A stretch of 64,000 bases of DNA from NCBI GenBank assembly GCA_963719345.1, contig CAVRCA010000001.1:806001-870000 (forward strand), in the 5' to 3' direction. The notes under the pieces were generated by a model, which worked only from the letters and a program-made list of their open reading frames with translations, was not told the DNA's origin and ran no database searches. A program made the translations under genes and the position numbers. Positions within the stretch are counted from its first letter, which is position 1; each line of letters opens with the position of its first letter. The DNA comes from CAVRCA01 sp963719345 (lineage in GTDB: Bacteria > Pseudomonadota > Alphaproteobacteria > Acetobacterales > Acetobacteraceae). Shown piece by piece: positions 55,856 to 64,000 of the stretch.

Positions 55856-56721
55856 GTCAGCATCCCTTCCTCGCCCATCAGCCCGCGCGGTCGGATCAGG
55901 AGGACCAGCATCATGATGGCGTAGATCACCGCCTCGGCGGCGCTCGGATAGAACACGGTGGTCAGCGCTGCCGCTACGCCGATCAGCAGGCCGCCGAGCA
56001 GGGTGCCGGTCAGGCTGCCGACGCCCCCCACGATGATCGCGATGAAGCTCGGCATCAGCAGGTCGTCCCCCATGGTCGGATTGAGCCCGATCTGCCCGCC
56101 CGCCAGCACGCCGGACAATCCCGCCAGGTAGATGCCGACGGCAAAGTTGAGCGACCGCAGGAGCCGGACGTTGATGCCGAGCGCCGCCACGGTCTCGAGG
56201 TCGAGCGTGCCGGCGCGGATCCGTACACCCATCCGCGAGTAGCGCAGGAACAGGAACAGCGCCACCACGGCCACGATCACCACCGCGACCATGAACAAAC
56301 GATAACCGGTGACGAAGAACAGCTCGTTGCTGAGCGGTACGGAGAGGCTTGAGGGCACCGTCACCGGCAGGCCGTTCGGACCCCAGATGAACCGGCAGAC
56401 ATCCTGGATGATGAAGGCAAGGCCGAAGGTGAGCAGCAAGCTGTAGACCGGGTCGCGGTTGTACACCTTGCGGATCAGCACGCGCTCAAGCAACAGCCCC
56501 AGGACGGCGGTGAGCAGCGGCGCGACGATCAGCGCGCCCCAGAAGCCGATATACGGCGTGAGCACGAAAGCGATGTAGCCGCCCAGCGCCAGGAAATTGC
56601 CGTGCGCGAAATTGATGACGTTCGAAAGGTTCAGGATCATCGCCAGGCCGAGTGCCATCAGCACGTAGAAGGCGCCGATGATCAGCCCGTTGAAGACGTT
56701 GAACAACACGAGCTGCAGCAT
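55852..56721 (-). CDS. livH: Branched-chain amino acid-type ABC permease LivH
   Basis: 289-residue inner-membrane permease with about eight hydrophobic segments. Markers: LGLAMILNLSNVINFAHGNF near the N-terminus and MRIRAGTLD-like loop present as MGVRIRAGTLDLETVAALGI. A hairpin separates it from the binding-protein gene upstream. Confidence 0.93.
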   Translation of the reverse strand: MLQLVLFNVFNGLIIGAFYVLMALGLAMILNLSNVINFAHGNFLALGGYIAFVLTPYIGFWGALIVAPLLTAVLGLLLERVLIRKVYNRDPVYSLLLTFGLAFIIQDVCRFIWGPNGLPVTVPSSLSVPLSNELFFVTGYRLFMVAVVIVAVVALFLFLRYSRMGVRIRAGTLDLETVAALGINVRLLRSLNFAVGIYLAGLSGVLAGGQIGLNPTMGDDLLMPSFIAIIVGGVGSLTGTLLGGLLIGVAAALTTVFYPSAAEAVIYAIMMLVLLIRPRGLMGEEGMLT

Positions 56722-56748
56722 CGGCGCTTCCTCCCCTCTGCCTCGCTT

Positions 56749-56773
56749 GACGCCGCACCGGCTGGGCGGCGTC
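56749..56773 (-). promoter_or_regulatory. Intercistronic hairpin between livK and livH
   Basis: 8-bp stem GACGCCGC / GCGGCGTC with a 9-base loop, in the 59-base gap after the binding-protein gene. Such stems commonly protect the abundant binding-protein mRNA and lower permease output. No U run, so not a full terminator. Confidence 0.5.
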
Positions 56774-56780
56774 GTGCCTG

Positions 56781-58034
56781 TCAGGCGGCGGGAAAGGTCA
56801 TCTGGCAGCCGGTCTCGGAGACCGGCCCCGCGGCCTGTTCCCCGGGAACCAGCTTGGCCGTGGTGAACACGTTCGCGGGGTTGCCCTTAGGCGGGTGGAC
56901 CTCGCCCGTGAAGATATTCGCCATCAGCTGGTGGTCGCCCGCGCGGTAGGCGATGCTGCCGGGCTGCAGCGCCACCTCGGGCGGCAACACCTCGTTCTCG
57001 AGCGCGCGGGCGAGCTTGATCGCGTCGAGGCTCTTCGCCTTCTCGGCGGCGATCTTGATCGAGTGCATGGCGGTGAAGCCGAACCAGTGGCGGGCCGAGG
57101 CGGGCTTGTTGAATGCGGCCTTGATGCCGGCGACGAACTCGGCGACGTGCGGCACGCCCGGCTGGTCCCACCACCACTCCATGCACCACCAGCCGGCCTG
57201 CGCGTCCGGCGGCACCGACAGGACCGCCTCGAGCTCGAACAGCGCGCCGCCGAGCGCCATGTCGTGGTTCATGCCGAACTGCACGAATTGCTTCATGCAG
57301 TTGATCTGCGCCTGCCCGCCCATGTTGTTCAGCAGCACGTTCGGCTTGTACGCCCGCGCCTTGATCAGGGTCGCCGAAAAATCGCTGTTGCTGATCGGCA
57401 GCATGTCCCCCTCAAACTCGCCGCCCGCCTTCTTCAGGATCTTGACGAAGGCGTCCTGCAAGGTGTGGCCATACGCGTAGTCCGGGGTCACGAAGAACCA
57501 GCGCTTGCCGAATTTTTCGAGCAGGGTGCCGCTGATCGCCGCCGCGTCCATCGAAGTCGTGTTGCAGATGCGGAACACGTTCCACTTGCAGTCCTTGCCG
57601 GTGATCGGGTCGGTGTGACCGCCGGCAACGATGTGGAGGATCTTCTTCTCGTTCGTCACCTGCGAGATAGCGTAGGCGATCGCCGAGTTCACGTCCGCGA
57701 TAATGGCGTTCACCCCGTCCCGCTCGATCAGCTTGCGAGCCTTCTGAACTCCGGTCCCGACGTCGTTGGCGGAGTCCTCGACCAGAAGTTCCACCTGGCG
57801 GCCCAGGATCCCACCCGCCTTGTTGATCGTATCGGTTCCGTAGCGGGCACCCTCCACCTCGGTCTGCGCCAGGCTCGAGAGGCTCCCCGTCAGCGGGTCG
57901 ACCATGCCGACCTTGATCGGCTCCTCGCCGCGCGCCTTGATGATGGCCGGCGCCGCAAGCGGCAGTGCCCCAACCGCGACGCCCGCCCTGATGAGGGCGC
58001 GCCGGCCGATACCGGCCGTGATCCTACTTTCCAT
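56781..58034 (-). CDS. Branched-chain amino acid-type ABC transporter substrate-binding protein
   Basis: 417 residues of the type 1 periplasmic binding fold. The twin-arginine-like N-terminus GRRALIRAGVAVGALPLAA indicates export. EEPIKVGMVDPLTGSLSSLA opens the mature protein; later QVTNEKKILHIVAGGHTDPI and RWFFVTPDYAYGHTLQDAF. The ligand cannot be told: this family binds amino acids, amides, urea or aromatic acids. First gene of the liv operon. Confidence 0.92.
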   Translation of the reverse strand: MESRITAGIGRRALIRAGVAVGALPLAAPAIIKARGEEPIKVGMVDPLTGSLSSLAQTEVEGARYGTDTINKAGGILGRQVELLVEDSANDVGTGVQKARKLIERDGVNAIIADVNSAIAYAISQVTNEKKILHIVAGGHTDPITGKDCKWNVFRICNTTSMDAAAISGTLLEKFGKRWFFVTPDYAYGHTLQDAFVKILKKAGGEFEGDMLPISNSDFSATLIKARAYKPNVLLNNMGGQAQINCMKQFVQFGMNHDMALGGALFELEAVLSVPPDAQAGWWCMEWWWDQPGVPHVAEFVAGIKAAFNKPASARHWFGFTAMHSIKIAAEKAKSLDAIKLARALENEVLPPEVALQPGSIAYRAGDHQLMANIFTGEVHPPKGNPANVFTTAKLVPGEQAAGPVSETGCQMTFPAA

Positions 58035-58057
58035 GACGTCTCCCGGTTCGACTTTCG

Positions 58058-58080
58058 ACGCCCGGCAGGCCTCCGGGCGT
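58058..58080 (-). promoter_or_regulatory. Leader hairpin of the liv operon
   Basis: 8-bp stem ACGCCCGG / CCGGGCGT with a 7-base loop in the 5' region of the binding-protein gene, about 24 bases upstream of its ATG. Just upstream is an AT-rich segment (58082-58110) containing TTGTATAGTCAATCAA, an imperfect TTG...CAA dyad that could be a regulator site or part of a promoter. Structure is seen, role is inferred. Confidence 0.4.
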
Positions 58081-58164
58081 TCTAATTTGTATAGTCAATC
58101 AACTTATTGGAGACCGACGCCGACGTCCAGAGTTTGTTCAGGGGCGCGGGCGATGCGCGTCGGA

Positions 58165-58779
58165 TCACATCAGCGCTTCGGCCTGATCCGCCCCGCTGAC
58201 CATCACCTCCAAGTCGTTCACCAGCCCGGTGGAGAGCGAATACACCCATCCATGCACACACAAATCCTGGCCGCGGAGCCAAGCATCCTGCACAAAGACG
58301 TCGGTTGCGACGTTGCGCACCTGCCGAACGACGTTCAGCTCGCACAATCGGTCGAGGCGAGCGCGGTGCTCCGCGATGCCGTCGAGTTCGGCGCGATGTG
58401 CTTGCGCCACCTCGCGGATCGGATGCAGCCAGTGGTCCACCAGGCCGCGCCGCCGTCCGTCCACCGCTGCCGCCACGCCGCCGCAGCCGTAATGGCCGAC
58501 CACCAGGATGTGCTTGACCTTGAGCACCTCGACGGCGAACTGCAGCACCGAGAGGTAATTGGCGTCTTGCGGCGGGGCGATGTTGGCGACATTGCGGTGG
58601 ACGAACAACTCGCCGGGATCGAGGTCCACGATCTCATTGGCGGGCACCCGGCTGTCGGAGCAGCCGATCCACAGATACTCCGGCGCCTGCTGTGCCTCGA
58701 GCCGCCGAAAGAAGCCGGCGTCCTGGGCGATCTTGCGCTCCGCCCAGGCCCGGTTGTTCGCCTTCAGATGATCCAGCAT
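58165..58779 (-). CDS. Beta-class carbonic anhydrase
   Basis: 204 residues. Zinc ligands C40 (WIGCSDSR with catalytic D42 and R44), H96 and C99 (GHYGCGG) are all present, as is ELFVHRNVAN. It interconverts CO2 and bicarbonate in the cytoplasm. The start MLDHLKANNRAWAER is chosen; the 69-codon longer reading is low complexity and is rejected. The gene is single and diverges from the ABC exporter gene. Confidence 0.95.
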   Translation of the reverse strand: MLDHLKANNRAWAERKIAQDAGFFRRLEAQQAPEYLWIGCSDSRVPANEIVDLDPGELFVHRNVANIAPPQDANYLSVLQFAVEVLKVKHILVVGHYGCGGVAAAVDGRRRGLVDHWLHPIREVAQAHRAELDGIAEHRARLDRLCELNVVRQVRNVATDVFVQDAWLRGQDLCVHGWVYSLSTGLVNDLEVMVSGADQAEALM

Positions 58780-59032
58780 GGAGAGACCTCGCCGACGGTG
58801 TGGGGCGGCAGCGCGAGGCATCAGCCCAATGCGCGCCGCGGCAGGTCCTCCCAGCAGGACCTTAGCGCCGGACCAAGGGCTCCGGAAGGACCTCTCGCCG
58901 CGACAGCGACAGCGTCGATGATCGTGCCCCCGGGCCACCTGCAGGCATGCCGAGCCGTGAACTTCGCGCGAGCGGGGCCGCGGCATCGCGGCATAAGTTG
59001 ACCAGCTTCCCGGCTTGGTCCACCCCAGCGCG

Positions 59033-60898
59033 ATGCTGCGCCGACTGGAGTCCCTGCTCGACCCAACCGCCGGCCGGCCGGAGCCGCCGCCTCACCGAGG
59101 CATCCTGCGGTTCTACTGGCACTACGCGTGTCAGGCTCGGGGGTGGTTTGCCGCGCTGCTCCTGGCGGGACTGGCGGTCGCGCTCGTTGACGCCGCCGTG
59201 CCGGTCTGCATCGGACGCGCGGTGACACTCGCCGCCACCGGCACGCCGGGGCGCACACTGGGTGAGCACTGGCCGCAGTTGGCCGCCATGGCGGCGCTGT
59301 TGCTGGTGCTGCGTCCCACAGCGATGCTGGCCGACAACGCCATCATGAACCAGGTGCTGAACCCGGGACTCTCCAACCTGATCCGGTGGCAGGCCCACTG
59401 GCATGTCGTCCGCCAGAGCTGGACGTTTTTCCAGAACGATTTCGCCGGCCGGATCGCCAATCGGGTGATGCAGACAGGCCCGGCGCTGCGCGAGACGCTG
59501 GTCGGCGCGATCAACGCGGTCTGGTATATTCTCGTGTTCGGCGGCTCGGCGATCACGCTGCTCGCGGCGACCGACTGGCGGTTGGCGATGCCGATGGTGC
59601 TGTGGTTCGCCGTCTATGCCTGCCTGTTGCGCGTGTTCGTGCCCCGTTTGCGGGTGCGATCGCATCGCGTCTCGGAGCTGCGCTCGAACCTCACCGGCCG
59701 CGTGGTGGACAGCTACACCAACGTCCTTACGGTGAAACTGTTCGCCCGGGCGCGCGACGAGGACGCCTTCGTACGCGACGCGATCGACGACCACACTGTC
59801 GCCTTCCGCCGGCAGACCCGGCTGGCGACGCTGTGGTCCCTGACCCTGTCCGTCATGAACGCCTGCCTCGTGGTCGGCACCGGCGGGGTGAGCCTGTGGC
59901 TCTGGAGCCGAGGCACGATCAAGGTCGGCGCGGTCGCGACCGCGGTGCCGCTGTCCTGGCAGATCTCCTCGGTGGCGGCCTGGGTGGCGACCAATCTCAC
60001 CAACATCTTCGAAAACATCGGCGTGGTGCAGGACGGCATGCGCTCCATCGACGTGCCCCGGCAGATGCCCGATCGACCCGACGCCCGGGATTTGCGCGTC
60101 CCTGCCGGCCAGATCCGCTTTGAAGGCCTGCGCTTCGGCTACGGCACCGAGGCGGGCGTGCTGCACGGCATCGACCTCGCCATCGCGCCTGGCGAGCGCG
60201 TCGGACTGGTCGGCGCGTCAGGCGCGGGCAAGTCCACACTGGTCAACCTGCTGCTCGGCTTCTACGCGCCGGAGGCGGGAACGATCCTGATCGACGGGCA
60301 GGACATCGCCGGGGTCAAGCAGGAGAGCCTGCGGGGACAGATTGCGATGGTCACGCAGGACACCTCGCTGCTGCATCGCTCGATCCGCGACAACATCCGC
60401 TATGGCCGCCCGGAGGCGACCGACGCCGAGATCGAGCAGGCGGCGCGACGCGCCGAGGCGCATCGTTTCATCGTCGGGCTGCAGGACTGGCACGACCGGC
60501 GCGGCTACGACGCGCATGTCGGCGAGCGGGGCGTCAAGCTGTCAGGCGGACAGCGCCAGCGCGTCGCCCTAGCAAGGGTGATCCTGAAGAACGCGCCCAT
60601 CCTGGTGCTCGACGAGGCGACGTCGGCGCTCGATTCCGAGGTAGAGGCGGCCATCCAGCAGCAGCTCGACGGTCTCATGCGCGGCCGCACGGTAATCGCC
60701 ATCGCGCACCGGTTGTCCACCATTGCGCGGATGGACCGGCTTGTCGTGCTGGAACGCGGCCGCATCGTCGAGACCGGGACGCACGCGGAATTGTTGCATG
60801 CTGGCGGTGCCTATGCGGGTCTTTGGCGGCGCCAGTCGGGCGGTTTCAGCGAGATCGGCGGCCCGGCCATTCTTGACACTGCCGAGACCCACGGCTAG
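59033..60898 (+). CDS. ABC transporter, exporter type (fused permease and ATPase)
   Basis: About 621 residues from the ATG at 59033 (MLRRLESLLDPTAG); a TTG six codons earlier is possible. Six-span permease domain (residues 35-320) then the ATPase domain: Walker A GASGAGKST, Q-loop MVTQDTSLLHRSIRDN, signature LSGGQRQRVALAR, Walker B ILVLDEATSALDSE and H-loop AIAHRLST. It works as a homodimer or with a partner; substrate unknown. The atp promoter lies over its 3' end. Confidence 0.92.
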   Translation: MLRRLESLLDPTAGRPEPPPHRGILRFYWHYACQARGWFAALLLAGLAVALVDAAVPVCIGRAVTLAATGTPGRTLGEHWPQLAAMAALLLVLRPTAMLADNAIMNQVLNPGLSNLIRWQAHWHVVRQSWTFFQNDFAGRIANRVMQTGPALRETLVGAINAVWYILVFGGSAITLLAATDWRLAMPMVLWFAVYACLLRVFVPRLRVRSHRVSELRSNLTGRVVDSYTNVLTVKLFARARDEDAFVRDAIDDHTVAFRRQTRLATLWSLTLSVMNACLVVGTGGVSLWLWSRGTIKVGAVATAVPLSWQISSVAAWVATNLTNIFENIGVVQDGMRSIDVPRQMPDRPDARDLRVPAGQIRFEGLRFGYGTEAGVLHGIDLAIAPGERVGLVGASGAGKSTLVNLLLGFYAPEAGTILIDGQDIAGVKQESLRGQIAMVTQDTSLLHRSIRDNIRYGRPEATDAEIEQAARRAEAHRFIVGLQDWHDRRGYDAHVGERGVKLSGGQRQRVALARVILKNAPILVLDEATSALDSEVEAAIQQQLDGLMRGRTVIAIAHRLSTIARMDRLVVLERGRIVETGTHAELLHAGGAYAGLWRRQSGGFSEIGGPAILDTAETHG

Positions 60899-60901
60899 CA
60901 A
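60873..60901 (+). promoter_or_regulatory. Predicted promoter of the F0 ATP synthase operon
   Basis: Perfect TTGACA (60873-60878), a 17-base spacer and TAGCAA (60896-60901). The -10 overlaps the TAG stop codon of the ABC exporter gene. The ATG of the atpI-like gene is 40 bases downstream. Confidence 0.6.
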
Positions 60902-60940
60902 ACCCTCGCCTTCCGGCAGGGCGACTTGCCAGGAGCGGAT

Positions 60941-61285
60941 ATGAGCGAGAACAAGGGCGGTCTGAACGATCCCTCGGGGAGCAGCTCCTTCGAGGAGCGT
61001 CTACGCGCGGCGCGCGAGAGGCAGGGGCTTGACAAGCCCGCGCCGGACACCTCCGGGCAGCAGTCGGGCGGTGGCGGGCCATCCCCTCTCGGGATCGGCC
61101 TCAGGGTGGGCGTGGAGCTGGTCGCGGCTCTGGCCGTGGCGGTGGCCATCGGCTTGGGGCTGGATCGGTGGCTGCATACGACGCCGCTGTTCCTCGCCGT
61201 GTTCGTGCTGCTGGGGGGTGCGGCGGGGGTGCTGAACGTATGGCGCATGATGGCGCCGAAGCCGCCCCGGGCCGGCGATCGATGA
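60941..61285 (+). CDS. atpI: AtpI/AtpZ-like ATP synthase accessory protein
   Basis: 114 residues with a polar N-terminal half (SFEERLRAARERQGLD) and two membrane spans (about residues 58-80 and 84-104; GLGLDRWLHTTPLFLAVF). Members precede atpB in alphaproteobacteria and are linked to c-ring assembly or Mg supply. An AGGAG site precedes the ATG at 60941; the start 5 codons upstream is weaker. Confidence 0.88.
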   Translation: MSENKGGLNDPSGSSSFEERLRAARERQGLDKPAPDTSGQQSGGGGPSPLGIGLRVGVELVAALAVAVAIGLGLDRWLHTTPLFLAVFVLLGGAAGVLNVWRMMAPKPPRAGDR

Positions 61286-61344
61286 GGGCGAGTACGAAGG
61301 CGGCCCGTCGCTGACGCGACGGCGCGAGATGGGGAGCGAGAGTT

Positions 61345-62106
61345 TTGGCGGCGGCTGGTGAACCCACGATCGATGCACTCGGCCAGTTCCGGCTGTTCCC
61401 GACGCTTGGCCCGTTCGGCCACTCGGTCAATTTCGCCAACTCCAACGTCTATATGGTGGTCGCGGCGCTGCTGATCCTGGCGCTGCTGGTGCTCGGGATG
61501 CGGCACCGCGCGGTGGTGCCCGGCCGGCTGCAGGCGGCGGCCGAGCTCGCCTACGACTTCGTCTACCGAATGTGCATCGACCAGATCGGCGAGGAGGGGA
61601 GGCGCTTCTTTCCGTTCGTCTTCACGCTGTTCTTCTTCATCCTGCTGGGCAATCTGCTTGGCCTGCTGCCGTACGGCTTCGCCTTCACCAGTCATATTGC
61701 GGTCACCGCGGCGCTGGCCGTGCTGGTCATCGTGCTGGTGACCATCGTCGCCATCGTCGAGAACGGCAGTCACTTCTTTACGGAGTACTTCTTTCCCAAG
61801 GGTACGCCGATCATCATGGCGCCGCTGATCGTCCCAATCGAGATCATCTCTTATCTTTCGCGGCCGGTCAGCCTCTCGGTTCGCCTATTCGCCAACATGG
61901 TCGCCGGCCACGTGATGTTCGAGGTGCTGGCGAGCTTCACCGTCATGCTGGCCGGCATCGGCCTGCTCGGCGACATAATCGCGATCGGCCCGCTCGCACT
62001 CAACGTCGTCATGATCGGGTTCGAGCTGCTGGTCGCCTGCTTGCAGGCGTACGTGTTCGCCATCCTCACCTGCATCTATCTGCATGACGCGGTGCATCTG
62101 CACTAA
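61345..62106 (+). CDS. atpB: ATP synthase F0 subunit a
   Basis: 253-residue proton-channel subunit. A TTG start (61345) with a GGGGAG site gives LAAAGEPTIDALGQF. Six or so membrane spans; the essential arginine is in LSVRLFANMVAGHVMFEVL. It works with the c ring to turn proton flow into rotation. Confidence 0.95.
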   Translation: MAAAGEPTIDALGQFRLFPTLGPFGHSVNFANSNVYMVVAALLILALLVLGMRHRAVVPGRLQAAAELAYDFVYRMCIDQIGEEGRRFFPFVFTLFFFILLGNLLGLLPYGFAFTSHIAVTAALAVLVIVLVTIVAIVENGSHFFTEYFFPKGTPIIMAPLIVPIEIISYLSRPVSLSVRLFANMVAGHVMFEVLASFTVMLAGIGLLGDIIAIGPLALNVVMIGFELLVACLQAYVFAILTCIYLHDAVHLH

Positions 62107-62159
62107 GCACCGCTCGCCTTCCATTCCCCATCACTCGCTGACACAAGGATCGCCTCCTC

Positions 62160-62384
62160 ATGGAACTCGCTGCCGCAAAAGCCTTCGGAGCCGGCATTGC
62201 CGTCATCGCCCTCGCGGGCGTGGGCATTGGCATCGGCAATATCTTCTCCTCGCTGGTCTCCTCGATCGCGCGCAACCCCTCCGCCCGCGACCAAGTGTTC
62301 GCCCTCGGCATCCTTGGCTTCGCCTTGACCGAGGCCACCGGCCTGTTCGCGCTGCTGATCGCATTCCTCATCCTGTTCACCTGA
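62160..62384 (+). CDS. atpE: ATP synthase F0 subunit c
   Basis: 74-residue two-span subunit that forms the rotating ring. The proton-binding residue is E58 in [19 protein letters not shown], and the polar loop contains RNP (38-40). [10 protein letters not shown] is the first helix glycine-rich stretch. No sodium-binding motif is evident, so it is probably proton-driven. Confidence 0.97.
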   Translation: MELAAAKAFGAGIAVIALAGVGIGIGNIFSSLVSSIARNPSARDQVFALGILGFALTEATGLFALLIAFLILFT

Positions 62385-62419
62385 TCGGGACGGGGGCGCT
62401 CTCGCACCCGCGCACGCGC

Positions 62420-63004
62420 ATGGTTCGCCGGCTCAGCCTTCCGCTCCTCGCACTGGCCGCGTTGCCCGTATCGGCCGGGGTGGCGCTCGCCCAGGGCATG
62501 CCGCAGCTTGCCTTTGGCAACCCGCTGCTGCTCAGCCAGGTGGTTTGGCTGGCGCTGATCTTCCTGGCGCTCTATTTGCTGCTCGCCCGTTGGGCGCTGC
62601 CGCAGGTGTCGTCCGTGCTGCAGCACCGAGAGGCCACGATCCAGTCGGATCTTGATGTCGCGCGTACCGCCAAGGCGCGTGCCGATGGCGCGGTCCGCGA
62701 GTTGACCGAGGCGTCGGCGCGCGCCCGCTCGGAAGCGCAGGCGTCCATCAACCAGGCTTCCGACGCGGCGAAACGCCAGGCGGCCACACAGGCGGAAGCG
62801 TTGAACACGCGGCTTGAGGAGCAGCTGAAAGAGGCCGAGGCCCGCATCGGCTCTGCGCGCGCTGCTGCGATGGGCGCACTGCGCCAAGTCGCGACGGAGA
62901 CCGCGCTGACCGTGGTCGGCCGTCTGACCAATCGGCCCGCCGACCCTGAGCTGGTCGATCAGGCGGTCGGCTCGGCGCTCTCGGCGCGCCAACAGGCCGC
63001 CTGA
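62420..63004 (+). CDS. ATP synthase F0 subunit b'
   Basis: 194 residues. A hydrophobic, signal-like N-terminus (MVRRLSLPLLALAALPVSAG) is followed by a membrane span (LLLSQVVWLALIFLALYLLL, about 36-55) and a long charged coiled coil. In alphaproteobacteria b and b' form a heterodimeric peripheral stalk. Next gene is atpF after 11 bases. Confidence 0.9.
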   Translation: MVRRLSLPLLALAALPVSAGVALAQGMPQLAFGNPLLLSQVVWLALIFLALYLLLARWALPQVSSVLQHREATIQSDLDVARTAKARADGAVRELTEASARARSEAQASINQASDAAKRQAATQAEALNTRLEEQLKEAEARIGSARAAAMGALRQVATETALTVVGRLTNRPADPELVDQAVGSALSARQQAA

Positions 63005-63015
63005 AGGACAGAGAG

Positions 63016-63528
63016 ATGCACGAGGAAAGCTTCTGGGCCAACCCGCGCACCTGGGTCGGGATCGCCTTCGTCCTGTTCGTGCTGATTTTTGGCCGCAAGC
63101 TCTGGCAGGCGCTGGCGAAGATGCTGGATGCACGCACCGCCTCGGTCCAGGCCAGCCTCGACGAGGCCGCACGGCTGCGCCAGGAAGCGGAGGCGATGCT
63201 GCGCGACGCCGAAGCCCGCCGGACCGCCGCCCTCGAGGAGGCGCATCGGCTGCTGGAAGGCGCGCAGGCCGAAGCCGCCCGGGTCGCCGCCGCCGCGACG
63301 CAGGAGGCGGAGGCTGCATCCCGCCGGCGCGAGCAAATGGCGATCGACCGTATCGCCGCGGCGGAGAAGGCGGCGCTCGACGAGGTGCGCCTGACTGCCG
63401 CGGACGTTGCGACCGTCGCCGCGCGTCAGGTTCTTGCCACCAGCCTGACCGCGGACTCCGATGCCGCGCTGATCGACCATGCGATCGGCCAGCTTCCGGC
63501 AGCCCTGGCCGGCCGCCGCGCCGCCTGA
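63016..63528 (+). CDS. atpF: ATP synthase F0 subunit b
   Basis: 170 residues: short N-terminus, a membrane span (TWVGIAFVLFVLIFGRKLW, about 12-30), then a long Ala/Arg/Glu-rich coiled coil. Partner of b' in the stator. It is the last F0 gene; the F1 genes are not in the window, as is usual where F0 and F1 are split. Confidence 0.93.
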   Translation: MHEESFWANPRTWVGIAFVLFVLIFGRKLWQALAKMLDARTASVQASLDEAARLRQEAEAMLRDAEARRTAALEEAHRLLEGAQAEAARVAAAATQEAEAASRRREQMAIDRIAAAEKAALDEVRLTAADVATVAARQVLATSLTADSDAALIDHAIGQLPAALAGRRAA

Positions 63529-63628
63529 GCGGCTCGCGCCGGTTTCCGCGTGACAGTCGGCGCTGATCCGGCACTATCCTTCCCAAGCAAGCGCGCGGTC
63601 AGGCGCGGGAAACTCGGGAGGATCGACC

Positions 63629-64000
63629 ATGTTGCGCCGACGCGCCCTGCTTGGGGCGGCTGCCGTTGCAGCCGCATCGCCATTGCATCGAGGTCACGCC
63701 GAGCAGGCGCCCGGCATCACCGCGACCGAGATCAAGTTCGGCAACACCTACCCCTACAGCGGTCCCGCTTCCGGCTATGCAACCAACGCGAAAGCCGAAG
63801 CGGCGTATTTCCGGATGATCAATGAGCAGGGCGGGATCAACGGCCGCAAGCTCAACTTCCTCTCGTGACGATGATGCTGCCAGCCCGCCCAAGACGGTCG
63901 AGCAGACGCGGCGCCTGATCGAGCAGGATGGCGTCGCCTTCCTGTTCAACCCGCTCGGCACGGCCTCGAACACGGCGATCGTGAAATACGTGAACCAGAA
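63629..64000 (+). pseudogene. Liv-type ABC substrate-binding protein, partial and frameshifted near 63869
   Basis: Runs off the right edge. A GGGAGG site precedes MLRRRALLGAAAVAAASPLH, a twin-arginine-like signal. The mature start TATEIKFGNTYPYSGPASGY and INEQGGINGRKLNFLS are typical of branched-chain amino acid-type binding proteins. The first frame then meets TGA; the next frame continues DDDAASPPKTVEQTRRLIEQ to the edge. One extra base at about 63869 explains the stop. It is distinct from the binding protein at 56781-58034. Confidence 0.85.

Overview
The window is high-GC (about two thirds G+C) bacterial chromosome, almost certainly from an alphaproteobacterium and most likely from the Rhodospirillales/Acetobacterales side. 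Evidence: the F0 ATP synthase genes form a separate atpI-atpB-atpE-atpF'-atpF operon with a duplicated b subunit; a PopZ/DUF2497 gene lies next to valS; mutY, a DUF721 gene, a dsbA-like gene and smc are neighbours; and rpe and a heparinase II/III gene lie beside purH. I cannot name a genus from sequence alone.

Layout. 1-10541 (minus): one str-S10-spc ribosomal superoperon, transcribed rpsL-rpsG-tuf-rpsJ-rplCDWB-rpsS-rplV-rpsC-rplP-rpmC-rpsQ-rplNXE-rpsNH-rplF-rplR, with a sigma70-type promoter at 10795-10823. fusA is missing from its usual place between rpsG and tuf. 10948-24007 (minus): rpoBC terminator, rpoC, rpoB, rplL, rplJ, rplA, rplK, then ilvD where secE-nusG would normally be. 24060-24990 (plus): a lower-GC islet with a small protein and a frameshifted PIN-domain gene. 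25012-30920 (minus): valS, PopZ-like, TolC-like and an isoaspartyl methyltransferase-like gene. A tRNA-Cys follows on the plus strand. 31304-43025 (mostly minus): LLM flavin oxidoreductase, purH, a GT4 glycosyltransferase, heparinase II/III family protein, rpe, rsmB, an MFS transporter, DUF971, Trm112-like, LON-domain and thioredoxin/TPR (CnoX-like) genes. 43127-52247: a ligase-associated helicase and PdeM phosphoesterase (plus), mutY (minus), then DUF721, DsbA-like and smc (plus). 52248-53380: a second low-GC islet with an unrecognised 268-residue gene. 53381-58034 (minus): a complete branched-chain amino acid-type ABC importer. Then beta carbonic anhydrase (minus), an ABC exporter, the F0 operon and the start of a second Liv-type binding protein (plus).

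The most striking sequence-level pattern is a run of single-base frameshifts between about 24.7 and 48.1 kb (PIN gene, valS, PopZ gene twice, purH, MFS gene, mutY, DUF721 gene twice) plus one at 63.87 kb. The rRNA-protein and RNA polymerase genes, smc and the liv genes are intact. Because valS and purH are housekeeping genes and several sites lie in C/G runs, sequencing or assembly error is the most likely cause. These genes are listed as disrupted as sequenced, not as biologically dead.

Other points of interest: a palindromic repeat embedded in frame inside valS, long acidic tails on ribosomal proteins L3 and S17, a strong 14-bp inverted repeat between pdeM and mutY, an atp promoter overlapping the stop codon of the upstream ABC gene, and the two low-GC islets. 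No CRISPR array, IS element, prophage or clearly novel multi-gene system was found. The best candidate for something undescribed is the PIN-domain pair at 24176-24983.
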